DNA of 64,000 nt from Corylus avellana (Eukaryota > Streptophyta > Magnoliopsida > Fagales > Betulaceae): assembly GCF_901000735.1 (NCBI RefSeq), contig NC_081542.1, positions 29,866,838 through 29,930,837 on the forward strand, written 5' to 3'. Positions 23,780-38,467 of this stretch are shown piece by piece. The position numbers were made by a program, and so were the translations under genes. The notes below the pieces were generated by a model, which was not told where the DNA came from, did not search any database, and saw nothing but the letters and a program-made list of their open reading frames with translations. Numbering within the stretch: the stretch's first letter is position 1; each line of letters starts with the position of its first letter.

Positions 23780-24560
23780 AATCCTTTCTCTTTTTTCCTT
23801 TTTCTACTCCTACTTTAAGAATAGATAAATGGATTTGGTTTCATAGGCGTGAATCTTCTGTAGTATTTATTGAACTGAAACTTAGTTGTGTAATTTTTCT
23901 TTGTTCTTTTTTTCACTTTGTCTAAGCTTATAACCAATATGAATGCATCTAAACTATCAATGACTACAAAATTGTTGTCACTAATATGGTATCTAAAATA
24001 AGTATACAACACATGTCATCAATATGTTGACCACAACATAGTGGTCACTGGTAATAGTTTTAGTAAAGTAATATATATATTACTATTTTTTACGGAACAA
24101 CAAATACAAGATCTTTAATACAAATTAATAAGTCATTGAAACTAATTTTTAAGTTCAAAAATTGTTTTGTAATGTTCTGAACAATCATTTTAAAACCTTG
24201 CAAATTACTTGTAATGTCCCAGAAAATTAATTAACTAAATTAACTTATTGGTTCGCCTCGCAGCCCTATTTCTTATGGAATGACGCTCGAGAATCTCACA
24301 CTCTCTGAAAAAAGTCTACAACGAAATACTTAGCACTATTACCAACAGTTTTTAGAGCATAATGCTCATATAACATATTTGTAATGTCTCCAAATTAAAG
24401 TAATTAATTTTGATTAACTTAGATTGTTATTGAAAATTTTCTAAGACCAATTAACTGATAATTGACTGGTGCAACTACTTTAAAATCATTTAACTTATTA
24501 GAATATGAACATGTAGAAAGCAAAAATAAATGACCTGAGGCAACAAAAATAAATCATTTA
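23780..24560. other. 3' flank of BBE-like pseudogene 1, no gene
   Basis: This AT-rich sequence is duplicated at 30697-31477. Part of it (about 24070-24176) is also homologous to 62995-63119 plus 63981-64000, where it is split by a MITE. Confidence 0.6.
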
Positions 24561-25226
24561 TGTAACGCCCTCAAAATTGGCCTTGATCATTTTAGTAGGG
24601 TTACTAACAATCACTCAAGTTCAGTTCACTGCTAACTGTCCGAAGGTATCCTCCATCAAGCATACTTAGAGTAATTGTAACGGAAAGTGAAAATGACAGA
24701 TCTGAGATATCTAAATTAAGTCACTAGGCATGCATATACTATCACTAATCACAAATCGGGAGCTACTAATTGAATTATCATTATTCTAACCAAACCTAAT
24801 ATAAATACAATTGTCTCAGGCTTCTTTTCTTTAAAAGTCTTCTTAAAACAAATTATCTGACAAGCCACAAACACTGTGTAAGTCTAAGACTTAGTAAATC
24901 TTACAGTCGAGTATGATATGGGCTCTTGATATGTATTTGTTGTAATCCCAGTCGAGTATAATATGAGTAAATCTTACTAAGACTTAGTAAGTAAACATGT
25001 ATTTGTTGTAGCAAGCAAATGAGATGTTGCCTTTCTTATTGCACCAGAAAATATAGTTTTGGTTTTTGAGATGTATAGGTGCAATCCTAGCGACAATCGC
25101 CTATAAGTTTTAATGCAGAAAACTAATGTGCTAATAAGTCATAACTATCATGTATGGTCTATCCGAGATATTACCCATTCTTAACAGGGTTGGCGCTTTC
25201 CCGAAAAACCTGTAATACAATACAAA
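24561..25226 (-). mobile_element. Gypsy-type LTR, 3' part, reverse orientation (left copy)
   Basis: It starts TGTAACGCCCTCAAAATTGG, the mirror of an LTR 3' end. It runs through the reverse complement of the GGGACAGCGCCAACCC/TAAGAATGGGTAATATCTC segment found in the forward LTR at about 26665-26815. It directly abuts the forward LTR that starts at 25227, making a head-to-head inverted arrangement. Confidence 0.65.
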
Positions 25227-27172
25227 TGTGATGCCCCAAAATATCCAAAAAAGATTTATTAAAAACAACCATTCACTTTAACTTATAAAACACCCCTTAA
25301 ACCTTTTAAAGAAGTGTCAATCCTTTTGACTAAGCTCTCACTACAATATAGCCCTAAAAATCCAACTTCAGCTCTCTAGCCGAACGTTCAACAAGGACCA
25401 CCGACCATTAGATCATGACCTTAGTGCGAACGTTCGACAGGGGACCATCCCGAACGTTCGTTTACCCAATTGAAACCATTGAGTATTGACCAAAGCTTCG
25501 ACCTGCAACCCTAAAACTACTGTGTAATAGAACACTAAATGCTCGCACCTTAGTATTGAATGTTCGGTGATAGTCTGAAAATCAATTTTAACCTATTCTC
25601 CACATTTTCAGACACCAGCACGCCTCCCACTCCTATAAATACCCCCTCCCTCTCGCCCCTAAACCCACCCCTACACCAGAAACACAAATCTTAGAGTGAA
25701 AGGATATTTTTGGGAGAGAATGAAAAGATTTTGGGTTGGTTTGCCACTTTCAAGGTAAACTCCTATGCATTAACTTAGTTTTCATGTTATTCTTGTTATT
25801 TTCATGTTCCTTGCAAGTTTTAAAGATACCATGATGAGTTTGTGTATCATTTTTCTTAAAAGAGAAGGATTTTCAAATGTTTTAAAAACACTTCTTGTTT
25901 TCCCCAACTTTTATAATATCATGGTTTACTATGCATGCATGCACTCATTTAGAGCCTAAGATATGGTTTATTACGTAGTGATTTGAGGATAAGAGCTTAA
26001 CATCCATTTCGGCCTCTGACCGAAAGTTTTCTATATCCTGTCCGAACATTCGCCATCGAGCTCAAAAGTTCGGTTCATTGGCAGAACGTTCGACTAGTGT
26101 TCAAAATGTGTAGAATTAGGGTTTTGTGATCTTCTAACTAGTTGTTCTCGATTAGGACCTTATGTGTCTCTAGTAAGTTCTTTAGTACTACGTATAACGA
26201 TGAATCATGTTTCGTTATAACAGTGATTCAAAATGTCAAAGGATTCAAGCTAGTGTATGAGGTAAGTAAATACTTATGACTGCTTTCCTTAAAAACGTGC
26301 GATATATCAGCTGACTCAGCACGTGTATGTTATGAGCATGTTTACCTTTATGCAACTTAGTAATTGTCTTAATAATTGATAATGAGATGCAGTGTATGAC
26401 ATGGTACACCGGTACACGTGGTATAATGATCATGGGTTTACTATATATATATATATAATTTCATTCTACGGTCAAATGTGTGTGTGTGTGTGTGTTATAT
26501 AGGCCTTGGAGTCAATGGTTGTTTGGAGACCGGCGTAGCCATGTTTGATTGGCAAGTCACTACAGGACTGTCAAGACGTACATTATTAGTAGTTGGGTCA
26601 CATGCGATCAGACTTGGTCGGGCGGCTAGTTATGAATAGTAGAGTACAATGGTCGGGGCACTCGCATTGTATTACAGGTTTCTCGGGATAGCGCCAACCC
26701 TTCTAAGAATGGGTAATATCTCAAGTAGACCATACATGATAGTTATGAACTATTGAAGCACTAGTTTTTCTGCATTAAATTTATAGGCGGTTGTTGCTGG
26801 GATTACACCTATGTCTTGCCAAAACAAAACTATGCTTCTTTTACTTACTAAGTATTAGATGTATGCAGTATTTGAGGCTTATCAGGTTGTTTAAAAGGAC
26901 CTTAAGAAGAGAAGACAATGTCCATTTTGCTTGATCCATGTTAGATTAGGATAAGTGTACTTCAATTAATAGCTCTCAGTCTTGATTGATGATAGTATAT
27001 GCACACTTGCTGACTTATTTTAGTTAACTCGGATTTGTCATTGTCACCTTCCATTATAATTACTCTGAGTACAATCATGGGAAACACCTTCAGACAGTTA
27101 CTAGTTAATTGGATTGGAGGGGTTACCAGTGTCCCTACCAAAATGGTCAAGGGCAGTTTTGGGGTCATAACA
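25227..27172 (+). mobile_element. Gypsy-type LTR, forward, about 1.95 kb (left copy)
   Basis: It starts TGTGATGCCCCAAAATATCC and ends GGGGTCATAACA (TG...CA). A TATA-like CCTATAAATACCCC at about 25631 lies in the expected promoter position. The body contains many GAACGTTCG-type palindromic words, then microsatellites (AT)n at about 26440 and (TG)n at about 26478. ATTGGTGCCCC follows the LTR and could be a primer-binding site, but no gag or pol follows. No clear target duplication is visible. Confidence 0.7.
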
Positions 27173-27308
27173 ATTGGTGCCCCAAATATTGCATACTGCT
27201 GTCCATAACTAGTAGTGCGACCGAATTCGACCTCGGGTGGCTCACGCTACAAATAATGTACTTCCTATAGTAACCCGCCAATTAAACATGGCTGTGCCAG
27301 TCACGAAA

Positions 27309-27408
27309 NNNNNNNNNNNNNNNNNNNNNNNNNNNNNNNNNNNNNNNNNNNNNNNNNNNNNNNNNNNNNNNNNNNNNNNNNNNNNNNNNNNNNNNNNNNN
27401 NNNNNNNN
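27309..27408. other. Assembly gap (100 N)
   Basis: The placeholder gap falls where the left duplication unit ends and the LRR receptor-like remnant region begins. The true junction is unknown. Confidence 0.98.
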
Positions 27409-27647
27409 ATGATGGTTAAAATTATAAATTAAGGCCTTGTCTTTTCTTTAGCCAACTGTTCGCTCACCATTTTATTGCTGCACCATTAAATAAAGAATGA
27501 AAATATAATAGTAAGTGATGAGAAATGAATTTTGGAAAATGCGATACAATAAAAGAAATAATGACTTTGACAAGTGAAGATTGAAGCATTTTGGATCACA
27601 CATTATTCCAACAACCTGAAAAACTTACAATACATAAATTATACATA

Positions 27648-30696
<3,049 letters not shown>

Positions 30697-31477
30697 AACC
30701 CTTTCTCTTTTTTCCTTTTTCTACTCCTACTTTAAGAATAGATAAATGGATTTGGTTTCATAGGCGTGAATCTTCTGTAGTATTTATTAAACTGAAACTT
30801 AGTTGTGTAATTTTTCTTTGTTCTTTTTTTCACTTTGTCTAAGCTTATAACCAATATGAATGCATCTAAACTATCAATGACTACAATATTGTTGTCACTA
30901 ATATGGTATCTAAAATAAGTATACAGCACATGTCATCAATATATTGACGACAACATAGTGGTCACTGGTAATAGTTTTCGTAAAGTAATATATATATTAC
31001 TATTTTTTACGGAACAACAAATACAAGATCTTTAATACAAATTAATAAGTCATTGAAACTAAATTTTAAGTTCAAAAATTGTTTTGTAATGTTCTGAACA
31101 ATCATTTTAAAACCTTGCAAATTACTTGTAATGTCCCAGAAAATTAATTAACTAAATTAACTTATTGGTTCGCCTCGCAGCCTTATTTCTTATGGAATAA
31201 GGCTCGAGAATCTCACTCTCTGAAAAAAGTCTACAACGAAATACTTAGAGCACTATTACCAACAGTTTTTAGAGCATAATGCTCATATAACATATTTGTA
31301 ACATCTCCAAATGAAAGTAATTAATTTTGATTAACTTAGATTGTTATTGAAAATTTTCTAAGACCAATTAACTGATAATTGACTGGTGCAACTGCTTTAA
31401 AATAATTTAACTTATTAGAATATGAACATGTAGAAAGCAAAAATAAATGACCTGAGGCAACAAAAATAAATCATTTA
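30697..31477. other. 3' flank of BBE-like pseudogene 2, no gene
   Basis: This is the duplicate of 23780-24560, with a few substitutions. Confidence 0.6.
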
Positions 31478-32144
31478 TGTAACGCCCTCAAAATTGGCCT
31501 TGATCATTTTAGTAGGGTTACTAACAATCACTCAAGTTCAGTTCACTGCTAACTGTTTGAAGGTATCCTCCATCAAGCATACTTAGAGTAATTGTAACAG
31601 AAAGTGAAAATGACAGATCTGAGTTATCTAAATTAAGTCACTAGGCATGCATATACTATCACTAATCACAAATTGGGAGCTACTAATTGAATTATCAATA
31701 TTCTAACCAAACCTAATATAAATACAATAGTCTTCAGGCTTCTTTTCTTTAAAAGTCTTCTTAAAACAAATTACCTGACAAGCCGCAAACACTGTGTAAG
31801 TCTAAGACTTAGTAAATCTTACAGTCGAGTATGATATGAGCTCTTGATATGTATTTGTTGTAATCCAAGTCGAGTATGATATGAGTAAATCTTACTAAGA
31901 CTTAGTAAGTAAACATGTATTTGTTGTAGCAAGCAAATGAGGTGTTGCCTTTGTTATTGCACCAGAAAATATAGTTTTGGTTTTTGAGATGTATAGGTGC
32001 AATCCTAGCGACAATCGCCTATAAGTTTTAATGAAGAAAACTAATGTGCTAATAAGTCATAACTATCATGTATGGTCTATCCGAGATATTACCCATTCTT
32101 AACAGGGTTGGCGCTTTCCCGAAGAACCTGTAATACAATACAAA
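31478..32144 (-). mobile_element. Gypsy-type LTR, 3' part, reverse orientation (right copy)
   Basis: This is the duplicate of 24561-25226 and again abuts a forward LTR. Confidence 0.65.
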
Positions 32145-34108
32145 TGTGATGCCCCAAAATATCCAAAAAAGATTTATTAAAAACAACCATTCATTTTAAC
32201 TTATAAAACACCCTTAAACCTTTTAAAGAAGTGTCAATCCTTTTGACTAAGCTCTCACTACAGTATAGCCCTAAAAATCCAACTTCAGCTCTCTAGCCGA
32301 ACGTTCAACAAGGACCACCGACCATTAGATCATGACGTTAGTGCGAACGTTCGACAGGGGACCATCCCGAACGTTCGTTTACCCAATTGAAACCATTGAG
32401 TATTGACCAAAGGTTCGACCTGCAACCCTAAAACTACTGTGTAATAGAACACTAAACGTTCGCACCTTAGTATTGAGTGTTCGGTGACAGTCTGAAAAGC
32501 AATTTTAACCCATTCTCCACATTTTCAGACACCAGCACGCCTCCCACACCTATAAATACCCCCTCCCTCTTGCCCCTAAACCCACCCTTACACCAGAAAC
32601 ACTAATCTTAGAGTGAAAGGATATTTTTGGGAGAGAATGAAAAGATTTTGGGTTGGTTTGCCACTTTCAAGGTAAACTCCTCTGCATTAACTTAGTTTTC
32701 ATGTTATTCTTGTTATTTTCATGTTCCTTGCAAGTTTTAAAGATACCATGATGAGTTTGTGTATCGTTTCTCTTAAAAGAGAAGGATTTTCAAATGTTTT
32801 AAAAACACTTCTTGTTTTCCCCAACTTTTATAATATCATGGTTTACTATGCATGCATGCACTCATTTAGAGCCTAAGATATGGTTTATTATGTAGTGATT
32901 TGAGGATAAGAGCTTAACATCCATTTCGGCCTCTGACCGAAAGTTTTCTATATCCTGTCCGAACATTCGTCATCGAGCTTGAACGTTCGGTTCATTGGCA
33001 GAACATTCGACTAGTGTTCAAAATGTGTAAAATTAGGGTTTTGTGATCTTCTAACTAGTTGTTCTCGATTAAGACCTTATGTGTCTCTAGTAAGTTCTTT
33101 AGTACTACGTATAAGGAAGAATCATGTTTCGTTATAACAGTGATTCAGAATGTCGAAGGATTCAAGCTAGTGTATGAGATAAGTAAATACTTATGACTGC
33201 TTTTCTTAAAAACGTGCGATATATCAGCTGATTGAGCACGTTCATGTTATGAGCATGTTTACCTTTATGCAACTTAGTAATTGTCTTAATAATTGATAAT
33301 GAGATGCAGTGTATGACATGATACACCGGTACATGTGGTATAATGATCATGGGCTTACTATATATATATATATATATATAATTTCATTCTACGGTCAAAT
33401 GTGTGTGTGTGTGTGTGTGTTATATAGGCCTTGGAGTCAATAGTTGTTTGGTGACCGGCGTAGCCATGTTTGATTGGCAAGTCACTACAGGACTGTCAAG
33501 ACGTACATTATTAGTAGCTGGGCCACATGCGATCAGACTTGGTCGGGCAGCTAGTTATGAACAGTAGAGTACAATGGTCGGGGCACTCGCATTGTATTAC
33601 AGGTTTCTCGGGACAGCGCCAACCCTACTAAGAATGGGTAATATCTCAAGTAAACCATACATGATAGTTATGAACTATTGAAGCACTAGTTTTTCTGCAT
33701 TAAATTTATAGGCGATTGTTGCTGGGATTACACTTATGTCTTGCCAAAACAAAACTATGCTTTTACTATGCTTCTTTTACTTACTAAGTATTAGATGTAT
33801 GCAGTATTTGCGACTTATCAAGTTGTTTAAAATGACCTTATGAAGAAAAGACAATGTCCATTTTGCTTGATCCATGTTAGATTAGGATAAGTGTACTTCA
33901 ATTAATAGCTCTCAGTCTTGATTGATGATAGTATATGCACACTTGCTGACTTATTTTAGTTAACTCGGATTTGTCATTGTCACCTTCCATTATAATTACT
34001 CTGAGTACAATCATGGGAAACACCTTCAGACAGTTACTAGTTAATTGGATTGGAGGGGTTACCAGTGTCCCTACCAAAATGGTCAAGGGCAGTTTTGGGG
34101 TCATAACA
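32145..34108 (+). mobile_element. Gypsy-type LTR, forward, about 1.96 kb (right copy)
   Basis: This is the duplicate of 25227-27172, from TGTGATGCCCC to GGGGTCATAACA, with the same TATA position and expanded (TA)n/(TG)n tracts at 33358-33421. No coding region follows. Confidence 0.7.
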
Positions 34109-34298
34109 ATTGGTGCCCCAAATATTGCATACTGCTGTCCATAACTAGTAGTGCGACCGAATTCGACCTCGGGTGGCTCACGCTACAAATAATGTACTTC
34201 CTATAGTAACCCGCCAATTAAACATGGCTGTGCCAGTCACGAAACAATCATTAGATCAAAGGCCCATATAACACGCACACATTTGATCATAAAATCAA

Positions 34299-34703
34299 GG
34301 GGAAACTACCTTTTGCCCCCATGAACTACAACGCCTTGGCACTTTCGACCCATGAACTGCCAACTGTACTACTTTGCCCCCATGAACTCCAACGCCTTGG
34401 CACTTTCCCCTCATGAGCTGCCAACTATACTACTTTGCCCCCATGAACTACCATTTTGTGCCCAAAACCCCCTTCCGTTAGTCGAAGCCGTTAACTTAGA
34501 TGGTCAAAGTGACAATGCATTGTAGTTCATGGGGTTAACGTGACGCAAAGTGACGGGTTGACCGTTTGAGTTAACGGCTTTGACTGACAGAAAGGGGTTT
34601 TGGGCACAAACTAGTAGTTCATGGGGGCAAAGTAGTACAGTTGGCAGTACATAGGGAAAAGTGCCAAGGCGTTATAGTTCATGGGGCAAAAGGTAGTTTC
34701 CCC
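34299..34703. mobile_element. MULE-like foldback MITE (about 405 bp)
   Basis: The left end GGGGAAACTACCTTTTGCCC continues CATGAACTACAACGCCTTGG and is mirrored at the right end (...GGCAAAAGGTAGTTTCCCC), so the element is nearly all inverted repeat. Flanking 9-mers TAAAATCAA (34290-34298) and CAAAATGAA (34704-34712) match at 7 of 9 positions, as expected for an aged MULE target duplication. No ORF is present. Confidence 0.7.
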
Positions 34704-34979
34704 CAAAATGAAGTATATATAGTAAACCCATGTCCGTTATACTGCACGTACCGGTATTAAATGTCATACAATGCATCTCATTAATCAGTTATTAAGACAA
34801 TTACCAAATTCCATAAAAATTAATTATGCTCATAACATATGCGTGCTCAATCAACTAACATATCACACATTTTTAAAGAAAGCAGTCGTAAGTATTTACT
34901 TACCTCATACGCTCGCTAGTTTCCTCAAACATTCGAACCCCTACTATAACGAAACATAGCTTATCGTTAAGAAAAATTT
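34704..34979. other. LTR-like reverse fragment
   Basis: The text around 34740-34945 (CCGGTATTAAATGTCATACA, AAAGAAAGCAGTCGTAAGTA) is the reverse complement of the body of the forward LTRs (around 26245-26430). It is therefore a diverged reverse LTR piece. No gene is seen. Confidence 0.45.
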
Positions 34980-36043
34980 TGTTTTTATAGTGATTTTTTT
35001 ATTTGAATAATAGTAAAAAGTGAATGATGTGATATAAAAAGTAGGGAAAACTTCACTTTAGATCTCTAAACTACCACGTGATTTGACATACCCCCCCCAG
35101 GAACTTTGAAACCTCTCAATTTGGACCCCTAAACTTTCAATTGCAGTCAATTTGAACCCCTCTGTCAGATTTAAAACGTTAAATGAGACAATGATGTTTA
35201 TACCCCTGACTTTTTAAAAAAAGAAAAATCCAAATTTACCCTTACTTCCAAATTAAAAAAAAAAAAAAAATCTAGCTATGACCCACGGTGCGTCTCTGGC
35301 CGAGACCCAGCATGGGTCAGGCAAGACCTACGCGGGTCTTGCCATGACCCAAGTTGGGTGGCTAGACCCGCATGGGTCTCGGCCAGAGACCCAGCATGGG
35401 TTAGGCAAGACCCACACGGGTCTTGCCATGACCCAGGTTGGATGGCCAGACTCGTATGGGTCTTTGGCCGAGAGCTACGCGGGTCTCTGGCCAAACCTGG
35501 GTGGGTCACGGCCAGACTCACGGTTTTTTTTTTCTTTTTTTCTTTTTTTTAAAAAAAATGAAAATCAGGGGAATTTTTTGTCTTTTTAGGTATTGCCGTT
35601 AAAAGTTAATGGCTACATCTGACAAAGGGGTTTAAATTGACTTCATTTGAAAGTTTATGGTCCAAATGGAGAGGTTTCAAAGTTCGGGAGGATGGGGGGA
35701 TATGTCAAATCAAGTGGTACTTCATGGGTCTAAAGTGAAGTTTGCCCTAAGGAATGTTTTGATGTTAATTTTTTTGAAAAAAAGAAGTGAATAATATTGA
35801 GGCGAGCGGAGGGAAGATTGTTAACAAACAACCTCTCAAACCATTTTCAAAATCTGATTGCTCCTTATCAGATCACGCAAGGAGAATATGGCTTAGTTTG
35901 GCAAGCTTTTCTTTTCCTTTGTTACTATTCATGCACAATTTTTCAAAAAAATCATCAAAATATTTTAACTTTTTTAACTTTTTATATCACATCATTCACT
36001 TTTTTATTACTATTCAATTAAAAAAATCACTATAAAACAAAAC
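34980..36043. mobile_element. Foldback element with a second TIR element nested inside
   Basis: The outer arms at 34980-35043 and about 35968-36043 are inverted copies (TATAGTGATTTTTTTATTTG / CAATTAAAAAAATCACTATA). Between them, 35044-35748 is a second element with its own long inverted ends: GGGAAAACTTCACTTTAGA and, at the other end, TCTAAAGTGAAGTTTGCCC. The core (35278-35520) is a cluster of GACCCAxxxTGGGTC repeats in both orientations. No transposase is seen and no clear target duplication was found for either layer. Confidence 0.6.
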
Positions 36044-37159
36044 TGTTTTACTTTTCCATACCACTTTTTTATTTTTTATACCAAACATGCTTACTTTTTT
36101 TTTTTTCACTTCAATCTATATCAACTACGGTGCGTAAGAGAAAAGGCTTTGCCAATCAAAGCCTATATAGCCACCTTGATTGAACAACAGACATAAATTT
36201 TACATATATGTAATGAAATTTCAAAACACTGATCGTTGCCTAGAGAAAAATTTCCACAAGCTTCTTAAAGAAGCTTCAAAGACAAAAAGGAAATACGTAG
36301 ATTTATAAAATTATGCATTATTATCAGGGTACATATATTATAAATCCCTGAGCCAACTCGTCAAAATTGTAAAATCCATAAGGTTTTTTTTTTTTTTTTT
36401 TTGTAGTTTTTTTACTCCCTAGGTTAATTGAAATGCCAAATAAATCCCTATCGTTAAATTTTCTCAAATTTGTGTAACGCCCATTAGTCCCAATCAAAAC
36501 GCACTGTTTTGCCATGTCAGCATAATAATTTTTTATTACTTTAATTTTAAAATTAAATCTAAAAAAATAATTTGAGGAGGTGGCTAGAAAGCCACCCCTA
36601 ACCCCCTCAGGGTGGCTGGAAGCCACCCCCAAACCGCAAGCAACCCCATAGGGGTTGCGGGTGGCTTACGACCACCCCCAGGGGGGGTAGTTGGGCTAGT
36701 GTTTGGACCGGTGATGGCTTGGATGGTAGAGATAGACGATGATGAAGAGGCCAAGGTGTAGAGATGATGTTCAATGAACGGCTTCAAAGAGAAAATCTAA
36801 AAAAAAAGGCATTTTATTAATCCCAAGTAATAACAGCAACATGTTAATATATATTTTGGGCTTTGGCCAACAGCCATGTCTAGTTGTGGTGTGATTGTGT
36901 CTTGAATTCTACCCTTTTAGAAAATTGATCCATCAAATCAATTAAACTATGATTAAAGTACTTTTGCTTATTCCTTATTCTTGCCCCAAAAGGAGACTAG
37001 ATTTTTCAGATCATATCATGGTAAAGGCTGAACCATTGGAGTTGCTTTGTGTTTACTTGTGATTGCTTTTTTGTGTATGATATGTCATTGCCCTTGAAAC
37101 CCTAGATCTGGGGCCTTGTTGCAATGCATTGGTAACTCTTTTAGTCTTATGTAGTCAAA

Positions 37160-37445
37160 CCATGCATTGGCGCCTAGACCATTAATCAGGACAAGGTAGT
37201 TAGTGCAATGGTAGTATTTATTTAGGCTGTGTTTAGGGTTGTGTGTAGGGTAGCTACCAACCTTGGGAAATATTTGTATATGGTGATGAATTGGTTTTTC
37301 TTGCTGGTGACTCCAGGCGCAATTGCTTTGATCCAGCTGCAGGATATATGAAAAAGCAACTTAGTGCAGAAGAAAACTATATTGAGGTAGAGCTCAAAGG
37401 ATACCTGTAATCACACAAAAAATTGATGGTCGATTCCCTATGGAA
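37160..37445 (+). pseudogene. DnaJ-X domain fragment, left copy inside the MULE
   Basis: The forward sequence reads VTPGAIALIQLQ, then after a one-base shift KKQLSAEENYIEVELKGYL, a stop, and KLMVDSLWKLNV. This is the X domain that follows the J domain in plant DNAJ10-like chaperones (QLQEDMKKQLSAEG...LMVDSLWKLNVADIEATL is the family pattern). The fragment ends abruptly at 37445, where Gypsy LTR-like sequence (CCCTTGGGACAGCGCCAAC) begins. Confidence 0.7.
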
Positions 37446-38467
37446 GCTTAACGTATTACAAGTCCCTTGGGACAGCGCCAACTTTGCTAAGAACGAGTAA
37501 TATCTCGGGTAGACTATACAATTTGAACTATAACTTGATTCTCATAATTACAGTATATATATATATATATATATATATACATGATAAACTGTCACCTCAC
37601 AACAACTGTGTTCATCATTCAAATGACATGTACATCGTGTGCATTTCTATTTTCTAACTCGTCGGACTTACCCTTGTATTATTTCCCCTCCATTTTGTAT
37701 AATTATGTTGTTTAGCTAGCTTAGCTGAGGATGGATCCAGGAAGCCACCTAGTCATGGTGAATGATTTGCTCATGATCATTTTTGATGACTTGGACCCTA
37801 TATGGCTCAAGTCGATGTGGGATGCTGACGGATCTATTCGGCTAGAAATGCTCGAGATCATCTTTATGCTTTATTTAGTTAAACAGTTTATTCATAACAG
37901 TAGGTAGTGATATGTATATATTTTGATAACCGGTCTCTAGTCGATACATTTGGAGATCTATCTATGTTGTGATCCTTTTAGTTTTACTCTCGTTATTATG
38001 ATTGTGGTTTTAAATTATTGTTATCTCTATCTCTTAGTCATATTCTTCCACTGTAGTCTCCCTTCGGAGACAATGAGATCCTTGAGTCTTGTTCTTTGAG
38101 GAAAAAAGGCTAGAAAGTGAACCATGGAGTCAATTACCAGTTAATTGATTTCAATATGGTGTTACAATTACTATCAGGGCCTTTTGCTTTGAAAACTATG
38201 GGATGTAGGAGAGATAGCCTAGGTAATGATCATACTAGAAGATAAGCTAATTAGTTAGAAGATCAAGTCTTTAAGTTTGGTTGCTTGATTATATCTGAGT
38301 TGGTTCTAACTTTGTTGCCTTTACAAAGAATGCCTTCCCAACGTAATCCAGCCATTAGACCTAATCCGCTTGAGTTAGGAAATGCTGAGAAGAACATCCA
38401 CCCTGACCCCATGGATATCCCAATCCATGAGGCGATTAACCTAGGAATGACTCATTTGATGGATATG
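37446..38467 (+). mobile_element. Gypsy-type LTR 3' part, leader and start of gag
   Basis: 37446-37560 matches the downstream LTR segment (GGGACAGCGCCAAC to GTAATATCTCGGGTAGAC). An LTR-like end and a gag-like ORF follow (38285-38467: MIISELVLTLLPLQRMPSQR ... EAINLGMTHLMDM). The gag is cut at 38467 by a second LTR. An (AT)n tract lies at 37555-37579. Confidence 0.5.

Noticed and set aside
35276..35589. Repetitive ORFs on both strands (THAGLA / GSRPET-like repeats)
   Set aside because: They come from the GACCCA/TGGGTC repeat core of a foldback element; open in both directions because of the repeat, not because of coding.
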